Of a stretch of DNA of 52,938 nucleotides, positions 8,921 through 17,600 are shown in pieces (within the stretch, counting starts at the first letter, position 1; every line of letters starts with the position of its first letter). The position numbers were made by a program, and so were the translations under genes. This DNA comes from Patescibacteria group bacterium (GTDB lineage Bacteria; Patescibacteriota; Patescibacteriia; Magasanikbacterales; GWA2-37-8): positions 1-52,938 of the forward strand of contig JAQWDH010000007.1 in assembly GCA_028705565.1 (NCBI GenBank), written 5' to 3'. Under the pieces are notes generated by a model, which had not been told where the DNA came from, ran no database searches, and saw only the letters and a list, made by a program, of their open reading frames with translations.

Positions 8921-8932
8921 TTCGTAATTCAT
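8912..8932. repeat. Three AATTCAT-type heptamers before comM
   Basis: AATTCAT, AATTCGT and AATTCAT lie head to tail, ending 6 bp before the comM start codon. The same heptamer occurs just upstream of the adenylyltransferase gene (13635-13655) and of trigger factor (23203-23219). Confidence 0.85.
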
Positions 8933-8938
8933 AACCGT

Positions 8939-10456
8939 ATGTTTCTTAAACTTAATTCCGCGGCGGCGATGGGATTGGACTGCCTGCCAGTGGATGTGGA
9001 AATTGATATAAACAAAGGACAAACGAATTTTAACATTGTTGGATTGGCGGACGCGTCAATCAAAGAAGCCAAAGATCGCATACATTCCGCTCTTAAAAAT
9101 TCTGACTTCGCTTATCCTTTTAATTTTCGCATTTTAATAAATTTGGCGCCTGCTGATTTGAATAAAGAAGGCCCTGCTTATGATTTGCCGATGGCGGTCG
9201 GGATAATAGCGATAAGCAACGACATTCCGCTCACGCTGGAAGACGCTCTGCTCGCCGGAGAATTGGCTTTGGACGGAACCGTGCGGCATGTGAACGGAAT
9301 ACTGCCATTGTCCATATTCGCGAAAAAACGAGGGCTTAAACGGCTATTTGTGCCTTATACGGACGCGGCCGAGGCCGGTTTGGTTGATGGTTTGGAAATT
9401 TATCCGGTAAAAAATTTAAAACAGATAATAAACCATATTGCCGGCGTTGAACCGATAGAACCATACCGACAGCCGGATGAAATGCTATTTAGCAATCCTG
9501 TTGATTACGAAGTTGATATGTCAATAATTAAAGGGCAAGAATTCGCGAAACGCGCTTTGGAAATCGCCGCGGCCGGAAGCCATAATATCTTGATGAGCGG
9601 ACCTCCTGGTTCCGGAAAAACTCTTCTCTCTCGCGCCCTGCCTTCAATTCTTCCTCGTCTTACGCGCGAAGAAGCGTTGGAAGTTACAAAAATTTATTCG
9701 GTTGCCGGACTTTTACAAAATAATTTTATTCAAACAAGGCCTTTCCGCTCTCCGCATCACACCGCCTCGGGAGCCGCCCTTGTGGGCGGCGGCCGCGTGC
9801 CGCGGCCGGGCGAGATTTCTCTCGCCCACCGAGGCGTACTTTTTCTGGATGAATTTCCGGAATTTCCCCGTTTCGTGATTGAAAGTTTAAGACAACCATT
9901 GGAAGATGGCGTGATTACCGTTTCCCGCGTGCAAGGCACGGTTACTTTTCCGGCGAGATTTATTTTAGTGGCTTCGCAAAATCCATGCCCGTGCGGATAC
10001 GCTACAGACCCGGACCGCGCCTGCTCCTGCGCGCCGATGCAAATCATCCGTTATAATAAAAAAATCAGCGGCCCTCTTTTAGACCGCATTGATTTGCATA
10101 TTGAAGTGCCGCGCGTAAAATTTGAAAAGCTTGCTTCAACCGAACTCGCTGAATCATCCGTAAAAATTCGCGAACGAGTGGAAACGGCGAGAGAAATTCA
10201 AAACCGCAGATTTTATGGTTTGCCGGTAAAAGCGAACAGTGAAATGCGCAACCAAGAAATTCGCGAATTTTGCAAATTAAACGAAGAATCAATGGATCTT
10301 CTGCGCGCGGCCGTTACACAAATGCATCTTTCCGCCCGCGCTTACAATCGTATTTTAAAACTCTCGCGCACAATCGCCGACCTCGCCGGCAAAGACGAAA
10401 TTCAAACTGAGCACATCGCCGAAACATTGCAATACAGGTCAAAAATAGAATCTTGA
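8939..10456 (+). CDS. comM: YifB/ComM family Mg-chelatase-like AAA+ ATPase
   Basis: 505 residues, the usual length. N-terminal ChlI-type domain (about 20-145, VVGLADASIKEAKDRIHSAL), AAA+ core with Walker A GPPGSGKTLL (about 221) and Walker B LFLDEFPEF (about 300), a Cys-rich loop CPCGYATDPDRACSC, and a C-terminal Mg_chelatase_C domain. ComM in Vibrio is a hexameric helicase that drives branch migration during integration of transformed DNA. Presence here suggests uptake and recombination of DNA, but no com genes are in the window. There is no clear SD; the start directly follows the heptamer repeats. Confidence 0.95.
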   Translation: MFLKLNSAAAMGLDCLPVDVEIDINKGQTNFNIVGLADASIKEAKDRIHSALKNSDFAYPFNFRILINLAPADLNKEGPAYDLPMAVGIIAISNDIPLTLEDALLAGELALDGTVRHVNGILPLSIFAKKRGLKRLFVPYTDAAEAGLVDGLEIYPVKNLKQIINHIAGVEPIEPYRQPDEMLFSNPVDYEVDMSIIKGQEFAKRALEIAAAGSHNILMSGPPGSGKTLLSRALPSILPRLTREEALEVTKIYSVAGLLQNNFIQTRPFRSPHHTASGAALVGGGRVPRPGEISLAHRGVLFLDEFPEFPRFVIESLRQPLEDGVITVSRVQGTVTFPARFILVASQNPCPCGYATDPDRACSCAPMQIIRYNKKISGPLLDRIDLHIEVPRVKFEKLASTELAESSVKIRERVETAREIQNRRFYGLPVKANSEMRNQEIREFCKLNEESMDLLRAAVTQMHLSARAYNRILKLSRTIADLAGKDEIQTEHIAETLQYRSKIES

Positions 10457-10693
10457 ACGAATAGCGATGCAAACTACGCAGAACGATGCAGTGTGTAGCA
10501 AATAGTATATACGCCGTTAACTCAATCAAATACAAAATTTTTAATTTTTTAATTTTCAATTTTTGAAATAAATCCAAAATTCAAATTTTTAAATTGCTAT
10601 CTCAAAATGGCGTTTAAAAATTAATACATTAAAAATTATTTATAAAATTAAAAAATTAAAAATTTTTCTTTTATATTATAATTTACGCTTCGC
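10457..10693. other. AT-rich intergenic region between convergent comM and PBP1A
   Basis: No gene is visible. The stretch 10530-10680 is built from A/T homopolymer-like runs (AAATTTTTAA variants). I see no clean terminator hairpin, although transcription from both sides converges here. Confidence 0.5.
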
Positions 10694-13555
10694 CTATCTC
10701 ACGCTAACTTCCAAAATTCTCTCTTCAATATTATTATTTTTGTCCGTGAGAACTGCGGTTAAAATTGAAATTCCTTTTCCCGGGGAATGTTGCCATGTGA
10801 AAGAAAGATGTCCGTTTTCAATTTTATCTTCTTCCGGTTTGAAAGTGTAAATAAGCCGGCGCGAATTTGTTTCGCCAAGATAAATTTTTATATCTTTTAC
10901 TTCTTCCCAACGAAAAGGCGAAAGTAAAAACGGACGCGGATAAGCGTCTTCGCTCAAAGATAAAGGGGTAGAGTCAAACCATTCCACCGATGGCGGGTCT
11001 TCTTCAACATCAAGAATAATTTTAATTTCTTTTTCTCCTCCATTACCCAAGTCATCTTCGGCTATCGCTTTTAACGCGTGTTCGCCTTTGATTATTTTTT
11101 TCGCGTAAAAAGTCAAATTAAACGGGAAGGTGTTGCTCTCGCCAATTTTTTGTCCGTCAATATAATATAAAACACGCGATACCCCGCGCGGGGCCGTGGC
11201 GGAAATTTGAAAATCAATTTGACGCGAGTTTAAAATTTGTCCGTCTTCCGGATAAATAAAATCAACCGATGGAGAAAGTTCGGAAGATTGCAATATGTCA
11301 TATTCTGTCGGCGGTTCGCTCAAATCCAAATTTCTGCCGGCTTCCCGCTCTTTCATAATCCAACTTTGCAAACCTTCTTCCCACGCTTCATATTGAGAAT
11401 CCTCCGCCGGATTTGCCGGCGCAGACCCGCGCGGGTCGTCTTTATTCACATAATATAAAATGTCATGTGGCAATAAAAAAGTTTTTTCAATAACCAGTCT
11501 TTCCGGCGTGGTGGATGAAGCGAGTTTGCCGCTAAATCTATTTATTTTTAGAGTAAGTCCGCCGTTTGAACCGCGTAAAACAGGTTTTAAAGCGTCATTG
11601 ACCGGCGGGTCGGGAAACGGTTCCGGAGGAATATTTTTTAACGCCTCTTTCATAAAATTATTCCAAATCAAACCGGCTAATTTATTTCCACCGCCTTTCA
11701 TCGGAGACGGCGTTGTGTTGCCGACCCAAACGCCGGCCGCCAAAGACGGAACATAACCCATTGTCCACGCGTCTTTGTAATCATTTGTTGTGCCGGTTTT
11801 CGCGGCAACTTTTCTACCGGGAAGCGTAAGCGTGCTATTGCCGCCAAAAACAAACGCGCGAGAAGCGTCGTCAGTTAAAACATCGCCAATAAGCGCGGCT
11901 AATTCAGGTTTTACGGCCTCGGTTCCTTCGGTCGCCTGCCATTCGTAAAGAATTTCATTTTGAGGATTTGTAACTTTCAAGATACTGCTCGGCGCGTTAT
12001 AAACGCCATTATTCGCGAGAGTCGCGTAAGCGTCTGTATGTTCCAAGAGGTTAACTTCCGCGCCTCCCAAAACCAAGCTCAACCCGTAGTCGCCGGTAAA
12101 AGTTGTGTATCCGAATCGTTTGGCAAATTCAATCGCGTTTTGCGGTCCGACCAAATATAAAGTTTTAACCGCCGGAATGTTCAGCGACCCTTGCAGCGCC
12201 TTGCGCATAGTCACAAGCCCGTGTTCTTTGTCATCGTAATTTTTTGGAATATAATCTTCTCCATTCGCTTTTTTGCCAAAAGCTGTAATCGTATCGTAAA
12301 GCACGGTGTCCGGCGTGTATCCTTTTTCAAAAGCAGCCAAATAAACGAATGGTTTAAAAGAAGATCCGGGTTGACGTTTTCCTAAGGTAGCGACATTGAA
12401 TTGTCCGTCAATTTCTTCGTTGAAAAAATCCCGCGACCCGACCATTGCCAATATCTGTCCGGTTTTCGGGTCAATCGCCACCAACGCGGCGTTGTTCGCA
12501 TTTGATTCTTTGGCAAACTTATCTCCCTGCTCCTTAATAATTTTTTCCGCCGCCATTTGTTTATCATAATCCAAAGAAGTGAGGACTTTTAATCCGCCCG
12601 TGTCAACTAAATTTTCTCCAAATCTGTCCGCAAGCTGTTGTTTCACATAAAGGACAAAATGTGGCGCGTCCATAATTCCGGAACTGCGATAAAATCGCGG
12701 AGCCGCGCCCTGAGCGTCTTTTTTTTCTTCCTCGCTGATAACGCCCTGCTCAAACATCAAATCCAAAACATAATCTCGGCGAGTTCTTAAAGCGTCAATG
12801 TTATTCAGATATTTACTCGGCGCTTTCGCGAGAGCCGCCAAAGTCGCTGATTCGGCGAGGGTTAAGTCCTTGGCGTTTTTATGAAAATAACTTTGACTCG
12901 CGGCTTCAATACCATAGTTTGTGGATCCGTATGGTATTTCATTAAAATACATTTTTAATATCTGGTCTTTGCTGTATTTTTTTTCCAGTTGCAACGCGAG
13001 AATGGCTTCTTTAATTTTTCTGAAATAAGAATGTTCGTCCCCAACGATAGCATTTTTTATCAGTTGTTGCGTAAGGGTTGACGCTCCGCCCGAGCCGGCT
13101 TTTCGTCCGATAAGATTGTTAAATCCGGCGCGTAAAATACTTGAAACGCGGATGCCACTATGTTCATAAAAATATTTGTCTTCAATCGCGATGGTGGCTT
13201 TAACCGCCATGGGAGCGACTTGGTCCAAATTTACCATCGTTCTTTTTTGATTTTGAAAAATTTCATAAAGCAAATGTTCGCCGGTGCGGTCGTAAATTTT
13301 TGTGCTTTGAGCAACCTGTCTGTCTATCAGTTTGTTCGGGTCCGGCAAATCTCGGCTTACAAAAGCCGCGACCGCTATCGCGCAAACAAAAAATACAGCC
13401 CCGGCCGCTAAAGCCAAGGTTAGAAGTTTTTTCAGCCATTTGCGATTCGGTCGCGCGATTTTAATTTTAATTTTTTTTATCGGCTCCAAAACGCGTTGGC
13501 GGGAAGAAATATCGCCATAGCTTCTGACCCGTCTTTTTAATTGAGAAATGGGCAT
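10694..13555 (-). CDS. Class A penicillin-binding protein (PBP1A) with C-terminal Ig-like domains
   Basis: 953 residues. Cytoplasmic basic tail, one TM helix (about 43-66), then the GT51 glycosyltransferase domain: catalytic Glu125 in EDKYFYEH, GGASTLTQQ (156-164), and KMYFNEIPYG. The transpeptidase domain has SSFK (398-401), SLN (457-459) and KTGT (586-589), all intact. Residues about 770-950 add Ig-like beta domains (DFIYPEDGQILNSRQIDFQI; the 870-950 part looks like a second one), unusual beyond the PBP core and probably wall- or partner-binding. It polymerises and cross-links peptidoglycan outside the membrane. A promoter with an almost leaderless start lies upstream. Confidence 0.95.
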   Translation of the reverse strand: MPISQLKRRVRSYGDISSRQRVLEPIKKIKIKIARPNRKWLKKLLTLALAAGAVFFVCAIAVAAFVSRDLPDPNKLIDRQVAQSTKIYDRTGEHLLYEIFQNQKRTMVNLDQVAPMAVKATIAIEDKYFYEHSGIRVSSILRAGFNNLIGRKAGSGGASTLTQQLIKNAIVGDEHSYFRKIKEAILALQLEKKYSKDQILKMYFNEIPYGSTNYGIEAASQSYFHKNAKDLTLAESATLAALAKAPSKYLNNIDALRTRRDYVLDLMFEQGVISEEEKKDAQGAAPRFYRSSGIMDAPHFVLYVKQQLADRFGENLVDTGGLKVLTSLDYDKQMAAEKIIKEQGDKFAKESNANNAALVAIDPKTGQILAMVGSRDFFNEEIDGQFNVATLGKRQPGSSFKPFVYLAAFEKGYTPDTVLYDTITAFGKKANGEDYIPKNYDDKEHGLVTMRKALQGSLNIPAVKTLYLVGPQNAIEFAKRFGYTTFTGDYGLSLVLGGAEVNLLEHTDAYATLANNGVYNAPSSILKVTNPQNEILYEWQATEGTEAVKPELAALIGDVLTDDASRAFVFGGNSTLTLPGRKVAAKTGTTNDYKDAWTMGYVPSLAAGVWVGNTTPSPMKGGGNKLAGLIWNNFMKEALKNIPPEPFPDPPVNDALKPVLRGSNGGLTLKINRFSGKLASSTTPERLVIEKTFLLPHDILYYVNKDDPRGSAPANPAEDSQYEAWEEGLQSWIMKEREAGRNLDLSEPPTEYDILQSSELSPSVDFIYPEDGQILNSRQIDFQISATAPRGVSRVLYYIDGQKIGESNTFPFNLTFYAKKIIKGEHALKAIAEDDLGNGGEKEIKIILDVEEDPPSVEWFDSTPLSLSEDAYPRPFLLSPFRWEEVKDIKIYLGETNSRRLIYTFKPEEDKIENGHLSFTWQHSPGKGISILTAVLTDKNNNIEERILEVSVR

Positions 13556-13565
13556 AATTTTTTAT

Positions 13566-13594
13566 ATCATACCTTTTTCGCGCCTTCTTGACAA
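13566..13594 (-). promoter_or_regulatory. Promoter of PBP1A
   Basis: On the minus strand: TTGTCA (13594-13589), 17-nt spacer, TATGAT (13571-13566). The predicted transcription start is only a few nt before the ATG at 13555, so the mRNA may be nearly leaderless. The -35 lies in the palindrome CTTGACAAG, which also offers TTGACA to the plus strand. Confidence 0.6.
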
Positions 13595-13634
13595 GATTCA
13601 CGGCATTTGGTTCTATGGAATGGTTGGTATCCAT

Positions 13635-13655
13635 AATTCATAATTCATAATTCAC
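13635..13655. repeat. AATTCAT heptamers before the adenylyltransferase gene
   Basis: AATTCAT, AATTCAT, AATTCAC, ending 1 bp before the ATG at 13657. No SD can be formed in this stretch. Confidence 0.85.
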
Positions 13656-13656
13656 T

Positions 13657-14100
13657 ATGAAAACCGGATTCATAGTCGGAAAATTTATGCCTCCTCACAA
13701 AGGGCATTTGGCTTTGATTGATTTCGCTTTGAAAAATTGCGACAGTTTGATAATCGCTGTTTGCTCGCGTCCTGATGATCCGACTTCCGGAAGCGAGCGT
13801 TTGCTATGGATGAGGAAATTATTTAAATCGCGTAAAAATATAAAATTTGTGTCAATAAAAGCGAACCTTCCGCGCGGTGAAAAACAATCGCGCGCTGCTT
13901 CGGATGTTTGGTGCAAATACATAAAAAAACGATTTGGAAAAATTGATGTTGTTTTTTCTTCGGAAAAATATGGAGATTATCTGGCAAAATTTTTAAGCAT
14001 AGAACACAAACTTTTTGATTTAAAAAGAAAAAAATTTCCTATTTCCGCGACTCAAATAAGAAACAACTCTTTGAGATATTCTGGCTTCATCGCGAAGTAG
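13657..14100 (+). CDS. NadR-type nicotinamide-nucleotide adenylyltransferase-like protein
   Basis: 147 residues. It starts GFIVGKFMPPHKGH, with the nucleotidyltransferase HxGH motif at 14-17, and ends with ISATQIR (about 127), the second signature of this superfamily. The order matches the adenylyltransferase domain of NadR (NMN + ATP to NAD). The kinase domain that follows in NadR is absent; length fits the domain alone. Salvage of NAD precursors is the likely role in an organism with reduced metabolism. A cytidylyltransferase of another type is the alternative. Divergent from PBP1A. Confidence 0.75.
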   Translation: MKTGFIVGKFMPPHKGHLALIDFALKNCDSLIIAVCSRPDDPTSGSERLLWMRKLFKSRKNIKFVSIKANLPRGEKQSRAASDVWCKYIKKRFGKIDVVFSSEKYGDYLAKFLSIEHKLFDLKRKKFPISATQIRNNSLRYSGFIAK

Positions 14101-14173
14101 AATGGTTGACAAAACCGGATTTTTTTATTAAGGTTGTCTTTATGCTGTTCTTTTAAAATAATAGGAGGAAAAA

Positions 14174-15064
14174 ATGAAAATAGAAACTTTTAATATCGTT
14201 ATAGGCGATGCAAAATGCAACGCCAAGTGTCCTTTTTGTACAACTATAATGACCGGATTTGAAGAAATTCCACAAAGACACGCAGAAGGGTCTAGAATAA
14301 ACGAAATAAATTTAAAAAAAGCATGCAAACTCGCTTGCCTTGGATCCGCCACTACCGTGCTTTTAACTGGAAAAGGCGAGCCGACTCTTTATCCAAATGA
14401 AATTACGGAATATATGGAGCGTCTTTGGAGATGGAATTTTCCAATTGTTGAACTTCAAACCAACGGGATTATTTTTGGAAAAATGGCGGAAGGAAAAGAA
14501 GTAAAAAATTATTACAGTGTTATTTTGGAAGACTGGTATGAAAAAGGATTAAACACAATTGCCATTTCAGCCGTTCATTATGACAAGGGGCTTAATAAAT
14601 TAATTTCCGATGATTGTCCGGATTTGGCAAAAACCATAAAATTTCTTCACTGTTTTAGGTTCGCTGTCCGTCTAAATATAATAATGCTAAAAAATTTTAT
14701 AGACAGCCCAAAAAAAGTTTTTGAACTTATTAATTGGTGCCGCAATAACGATGTGGACCAACTCACTATTCGTCCTGCAAGAAAACCTGAAGAAAATCAA
14801 TGTGCGGTTGAGTTTACAAATAACAATTGTTTGGGGGGCGAAATGTGCGAGAAAATTGAATACGAATTGCTCTCAAAAGGGTCCCGTCTAATGTCTTTGG
14901 ACCATGGGACTGTTGTGAATATTGATGGGCAGAATATTTGTATTGCGGACTGTCTGTCTCCACATAAAAAAAGCGAAATTAGAACATTAATTTTTTATTC
15001 CAACGGTTTATTGACCTACGACTGGCAATTGAAAGGAGCAAAAATTCTACGCGGACGGGAATAA
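14174..15064 (+). CDS. Radical SAM superfamily protein of unknown role
   Basis: 296 residues. CNAKCPFC gives the CxxxCxxC cluster ligands Cys15, Cys19 and Cys22 for the 4Fe-4S/SAM centre. LLTGKGEPTLYP resembles the GGEPT beta-2 motif that binds the SAM amino group. More cysteines near the C-terminus (CLGGEMCEK, ICIADC) could hold a second cluster or act as a SPASM-like site, but the spacing is not diagnostic. A strong SD AGGAGG sits just before the ATG, unlike the neighbours. Upstream are TTGACA (14106-14111) and a weak -10. A palindromic repeat cluster lies downstream. Probably an acquired single-gene unit. Substrate unknown. Confidence 0.8.
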   Translation: MKIETFNIVIGDAKCNAKCPFCTTIMTGFEEIPQRHAEGSRINEINLKKACKLACLGSATTVLLTGKGEPTLYPNEITEYMERLWRWNFPIVELQTNGIIFGKMAEGKEVKNYYSVILEDWYEKGLNTIAISAVHYDKGLNKLISDDCPDLAKTIKFLHCFRFAVRLNIIMLKNFIDSPKKVFELINWCRNNDVDQLTIRPARKPEENQCAVEFTNNNCLGGEMCEKIEYELLSKGSRLMSLDHGTVVNIDGQNICIADCLSPHKKSEIRTLIFYSNGLLTYDWQLKGAKILRGRE

Positions 15065-15078
15065 ACGAATGACCGCCG

Positions 15079-15235
15079 GACAGAGATCCCTCTCCGCCCT
15101 GGGCGGATCGGGATGACAAATATTTAACTGTCATCCCGAGCGGTAGAGAGGGATCTCTGTCCAACAACTTACAACAGGACAGAGATCCCCTGCCTACCAA
15201 CAGGCAAGCTCTTCGCTACGCTCCTCGGGATGACA
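15079..15235. repeat. Cluster of three CAGAGATCCC-type palindromic repeats
   Basis: One direct copy (15079-15120), one inverted copy (15129-15162) and a third copy (15177-15235) share the arms ACAGAGATCCC and GGGATGACA. Cores differ: CCGCCC-TGGGCGG, CGGTAGAGAG, and CCTGCC-tac-AACAGGCA. Confidence 0.9.
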
Positions 15236-15240
15236 AGCGA

Positions 15241-15269
15241 TTGACAAAATCGCTAAAATGTGCTATACT
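15241..15269 (+). promoter_or_regulatory. Consensus promoter of the 3D-domain gene
   Basis: TTGACA (15241-15246), 17-nt spacer ending in TGC (extended -10), TATACT (15264-15269). Predicted start of transcription near 15276. Confidence 0.8.
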
Positions 15270-15280
15270 ATTTAATCACG

Positions 15281-15304
15281 AAGATACCATACGGTATCTT
15301 TTTT
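15281..15304 (+). terminator. Terminator-like hairpin in the 5' leader
   Basis: An 8-bp perfect stem AAGATACC / GGTATCTT with an ATAC loop is followed by TTTT. It begins only about 5 nt after the predicted transcription start and lies 20 nt before the ATG at 15324, so it may attenuate the downstream gene. Confidence 0.55.
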
Positions 15305-15323
15305 GATTGAAAGGAACAAAAAT

Positions 15324-15851
15324 ATGGCTTTATTTAGCGAAAAAATCAATAAAAAAATGATAAAATCAATAGCCAATACTTTGGTTTTAGCCCTTGTTTT
15401 AGCCGTTTTGGTAAATCCGACCGCGACTTACGCGAAAAGCGAAGGATTAGGCATTCTTTCCTTTATTTTTGGCCAAAATAATGAGGAAAAAAGATTTCCA
15501 CAAGCGTCAGACCGCGAACCGGACAAAAAAGTCATATCGGTTATTACGGCTTACACAAGCACTCCGGACCAAACCGATGACTCTCCGTTTATCGCCGCTA
15601 CCGGCAAAAGAGTTTACGATGGTATGATAGCCGCCAACTGGCTTCCTTTTGGAACAAAGATTAAAATTCCGGAACTTTACGGCGACAAGGTTTTTACGAT
15701 TGACGACCGCATGAACTCGCGTTACGGCTACGGCCGTATGGATATTTGGCTTGATGTTTCCAAAGCCGAAGCGAAAAAATTTGGCGTGAAAAGAGTGGAA
15801 GTGGAAATTTATTACAGCCCAAAAACAGAACAGCTTGCCAAGATTGATTAA
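15324..15851 (+). CDS. Secreted 3D-domain (RlpA/double-psi barrel-like) cell-wall protein
   Basis: 175 residues from the ATG preceded by an AAGGA SD; an earlier TTG at 15303 would have no SD and would start within the leader hairpin's T-run. The N-terminus is a signal peptide or anchor (LVLALVLAVLVNPTATYA). The C-terminal half has the 3D motifs: ITAYTSTPDQTDDSPFIAATG, then LPFGTKIKIPELYG and FTIDDRMNSRYG ... RMDIWLDV. The three Asp residues give the domain its name and match the MltA/RlpA-type barrel catalytic site. Family members hydrolyse peptidoglycan glycan strands or assist spore/wall proteins. A role in wall remodelling is inferred. Confidence 0.85.
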   Translation: MALFSEKINKKMIKSIANTLVLALVLAVLVNPTATYAKSEGLGILSFIFGQNNEEKRFPQASDREPDKKVISVITAYTSTPDQTDDSPFIAATGKRVYDGMIAANWLPFGTKIKIPELYGDKVFTIDDRMNSRYGYGRMDIWLDVSKAEAKKFGVKRVEVEIYYSPKTEQLAKID

Positions 15852-15861
15852 AAAATCCGGT

Positions 15862-15886
15862 CAATGGACGACGGACGATGGATTCC
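15862..15886. repeat. Short heptamer array
   Basis: On the minus strand: ATCCATC, GTCCGTC, GTCCATT, then GACC. Same degenerate GTCCATN heptamer as at the parS-type sites. Confidence 0.7.
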
Positions 15887-15900
15887 GATTAAGTCAAAAT

Positions 15901-15932
15901 AAAAAGGCGGCTCAATGCGTTGAACCGCTTTT
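15901..15932. terminator. Bidirectional terminator
   Basis: GCGGCTCAA / TTGAACCGC stem (15908-15928, one G-T pair) with T-tracts on both strands. Serves the plus-strand 3D gene and the minus-strand small membrane protein. Confidence 0.75.
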
Positions 15933-15944
15933 AGTTTCTTCAAA

Positions 15945-16154
15945 TTATTGTGGGTTGGACAGTTTTACCAACCCCTCAACCCAATCCCCGAGCGCGGGGA
16001 GAGCAAAACACCAGAGTCCGAGAACGACCATTATAATTAAAGCCAAAATAATTATATTAATTATAATGGACACCCAAAGAACCCTGTTCGTTTCTTTTTC
16101 AAATTTTTTTTCTGCTTTTTCAAATTCATCCTCGTATTTATTTTTTTTTACCAT
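15945..16154 (-). CDS. Small single-helix membrane protein, unknown
   Basis: 69 residues. A charged, probably helical N-terminus (KYEDEFEKAEKKFEKE) is followed by one strong TM segment (about 28-55). A strong SD AAGGAGG sits 8 nt before the ATG, and a TTGACA promoter lies upstream. The last 20 codons are built partly from repeat-like DNA (palindromic CCCCGAGCGCGGGG). I do not recognise a family. The strong promoter, SD and terminator argue it is a real expressed gene. It starts next to the dnaN stop, on the same strand. Confidence 0.7.
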   Translation of the reverse strand: MVKKNKYEDEFEKAEKKFEKETNRVLWVSIIINIIILALIIMVVLGLWCFALPALGDWVEGLVKLSNPQ

Positions 16155-16182
16155 CTTTTTTGCCTCCTTGTAAGATGTTAAA

Positions 16183-16211
16183 ATTTAAACATTTTTTTAT
16201 AATTTTGTCAA
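16183..16211 (-). promoter_or_regulatory. Promoter of the small membrane protein
   Basis: TTGACA (16211-16206), 17 nt, TTAAAT (16188-16183). The run TTGACAAAATTATAAAAAA plus the later ATCTTACAAGGAGG is almost identical to the promoter-leader at 38365-38420. Confidence 0.65.
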
Positions 16212-16218
16212 TACTCTC

Positions 16219-17343
16219 TTACTGCCTCACAGGCATTACAATATATAAATAATCGTTATTGTTTTTTGGCGCGAAAATACATGGATTTTCGCCGTTTATG
16301 ACTTTAAACATCATCGTTTCGTCGTCAATGTTTCCAAGCCCGTCCAAAACATAACGGTGATTCAAAAGAATTGAATTATCAGGTCCTTTTATTTCCGTAT
16401 TTATTTCCGATTTATGTTCTCCTGTTTGTGTTGATGTGGAAGAAAAACAGACTATGCCTTCCGAGGATTTTATATTAAACAAAACCGCGTTAATGCCGAT
16501 TGTCGTGAACAAACTGGCGGCCTTAATTTCTTTAATTGTTTTGGCTACCGGCATTTCAGCGACTGTAAGAAAATCTTTGGGAATAATTTGCGTATAATCC
16601 GGATATTGCCCTTCCACCAGACGCGAAACCATTTCCACATCGTCAAAACGAGCCACCAGTTGGTTGTCGCTTACTAATAATCTGAAGTTCTTTTCCGATT
16701 CGCTTCCTCCGGAAACGCTTATAATATGAATTATTTCCTGCGCCGCTCGGAATGGAACAATCACTTTTAAAGAGTCCTGCCCTTGCGCCAGCGCCAATTT
16801 TTTCTCAGCCAAACGATAACTGTCTGTTGCGGCTAAAACCAAACCCTTATAGTCGTCTCTGTTAAAATTAAAAAAGACCCCGGAAAGTTCCGGTCTTATT
16901 TCGTTTTTAGCGGAGGCAAAAACAACCTGTTCAAGACCTCTCTTTAAATTTTGCGCGTCAATTAAAAACCCTTTCTCGCCTGAAACAGCGGGCACAACCG
17001 GAAATTCATCGGCCGGCGACCCCTTGATTTTAGTTGCTGTTTTCCCGCAAATTATTTTAAGTTCGCTTCCTTCCAATTCCATTTCCACTTTTTCATCCGA
17101 CAAAAGATTAACCAAATCAAACAGTGTCCGAGATGGCACGGTGAAAGAACCTTCTTTTTCAATCTTGGCTCTCAAATTGGCTGTGATAGCGATTTCCAAA
17201 TTAGTCGCGATAATTTCAACTTTTTGATTAAGAGCTTTGATAAGTATATTTCCCAATATCGGCAAGTTTGGATTTTTGTTTACCACCCCGTTTACCAAAT
17301 TAAGAGCTCGTGATAAATTTTCTTTTGTGCACACAAGTTTCAT
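16219..17343 (-). CDS. dnaN: DNA polymerase III beta subunit (sliding clamp)
   Basis: 374 residues, the usual length, with three repeated clamp subdomains. Recognisable family stretches are LNLVNGVVNKNPNLPILGNILI near the start, PADEFPVVP (about 103), FRAAQEIIHII (about 200), LVEGQYPDYTQIIP (about 244) and the C-terminal YVLDGLGNI ... YLYIVMPVR. The dimeric ring encircles DNA and holds replicative polymerases and repair factors. It follows dnaA on the same strand across a 254-bp AT-rich gap that probably contains origin sequence. holA, the clamp-loader delta subunit, lies at 33.5 kb. Confidence 0.97.
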   Translation of the reverse strand: MKLVCTKENLSRALNLVNGVVNKNPNLPILGNILIKALNQKVEIIATNLEIAITANLRAKIEKEGSFTVPSRTLFDLVNLLSDEKVEMELEGSELKIICGKTATKIKGSPADEFPVVPAVSGEKGFLIDAQNLKRGLEQVVFASAKNEIRPELSGVFFNFNRDDYKGLVLAATDSYRLAEKKLALAQGQDSLKVIVPFRAAQEIIHIISVSGGSESEKNFRLLVSDNQLVARFDDVEMVSRLVEGQYPDYTQIIPKDFLTVAEMPVAKTIKEIKAASLFTTIGINAVLFNIKSSEGIVCFSSTSTQTGEHKSEINTEIKGPDNSILLNHRYVLDGLGNIDDETMMFKVINGENPCIFAPKNNNDYLYIVMPVRQ

Positions 17344-17600
17344 ATTGGTTGTTTAAATATATAATATATAAATATAATAATAACAATAAGGGAGTGGAAA
17401 ACTAGGAAAACCGTTGTTTGCTTTTTATTTAAGCGAAAATATCGGTTAAGAACTTTTTGTAAAAATGTAAAAAACTTTGTATAACTTTTTTCTTTTTTTT
17501 AAGCCCTGTGGAAAAGCGTGAAATTTATTAAAAAAAAGTTAATATGTTTTTTTGTTTTTAACAACGCCGCGGCTGAAAAAGAGGCGTTTATCCACAGCTA
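17344..17600. other. oriC-like region between dnaA and dnaN
   Basis: Perfect DnaA box TTATCCACA at 17588-17596, overlapping the last codons region of dnaA. A one-mismatch inverse box TGTGGAAAA lies at 17507-17515, and a weaker GTGGAAAA at 17394-17401. The dnaN side (17350-17390) is almost pure A/T (TATAATATATAAATATAATAATAA), a candidate unwinding element. Box number is small, so the functional origin may also use the region upstream of dnaA. Confidence 0.6.
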
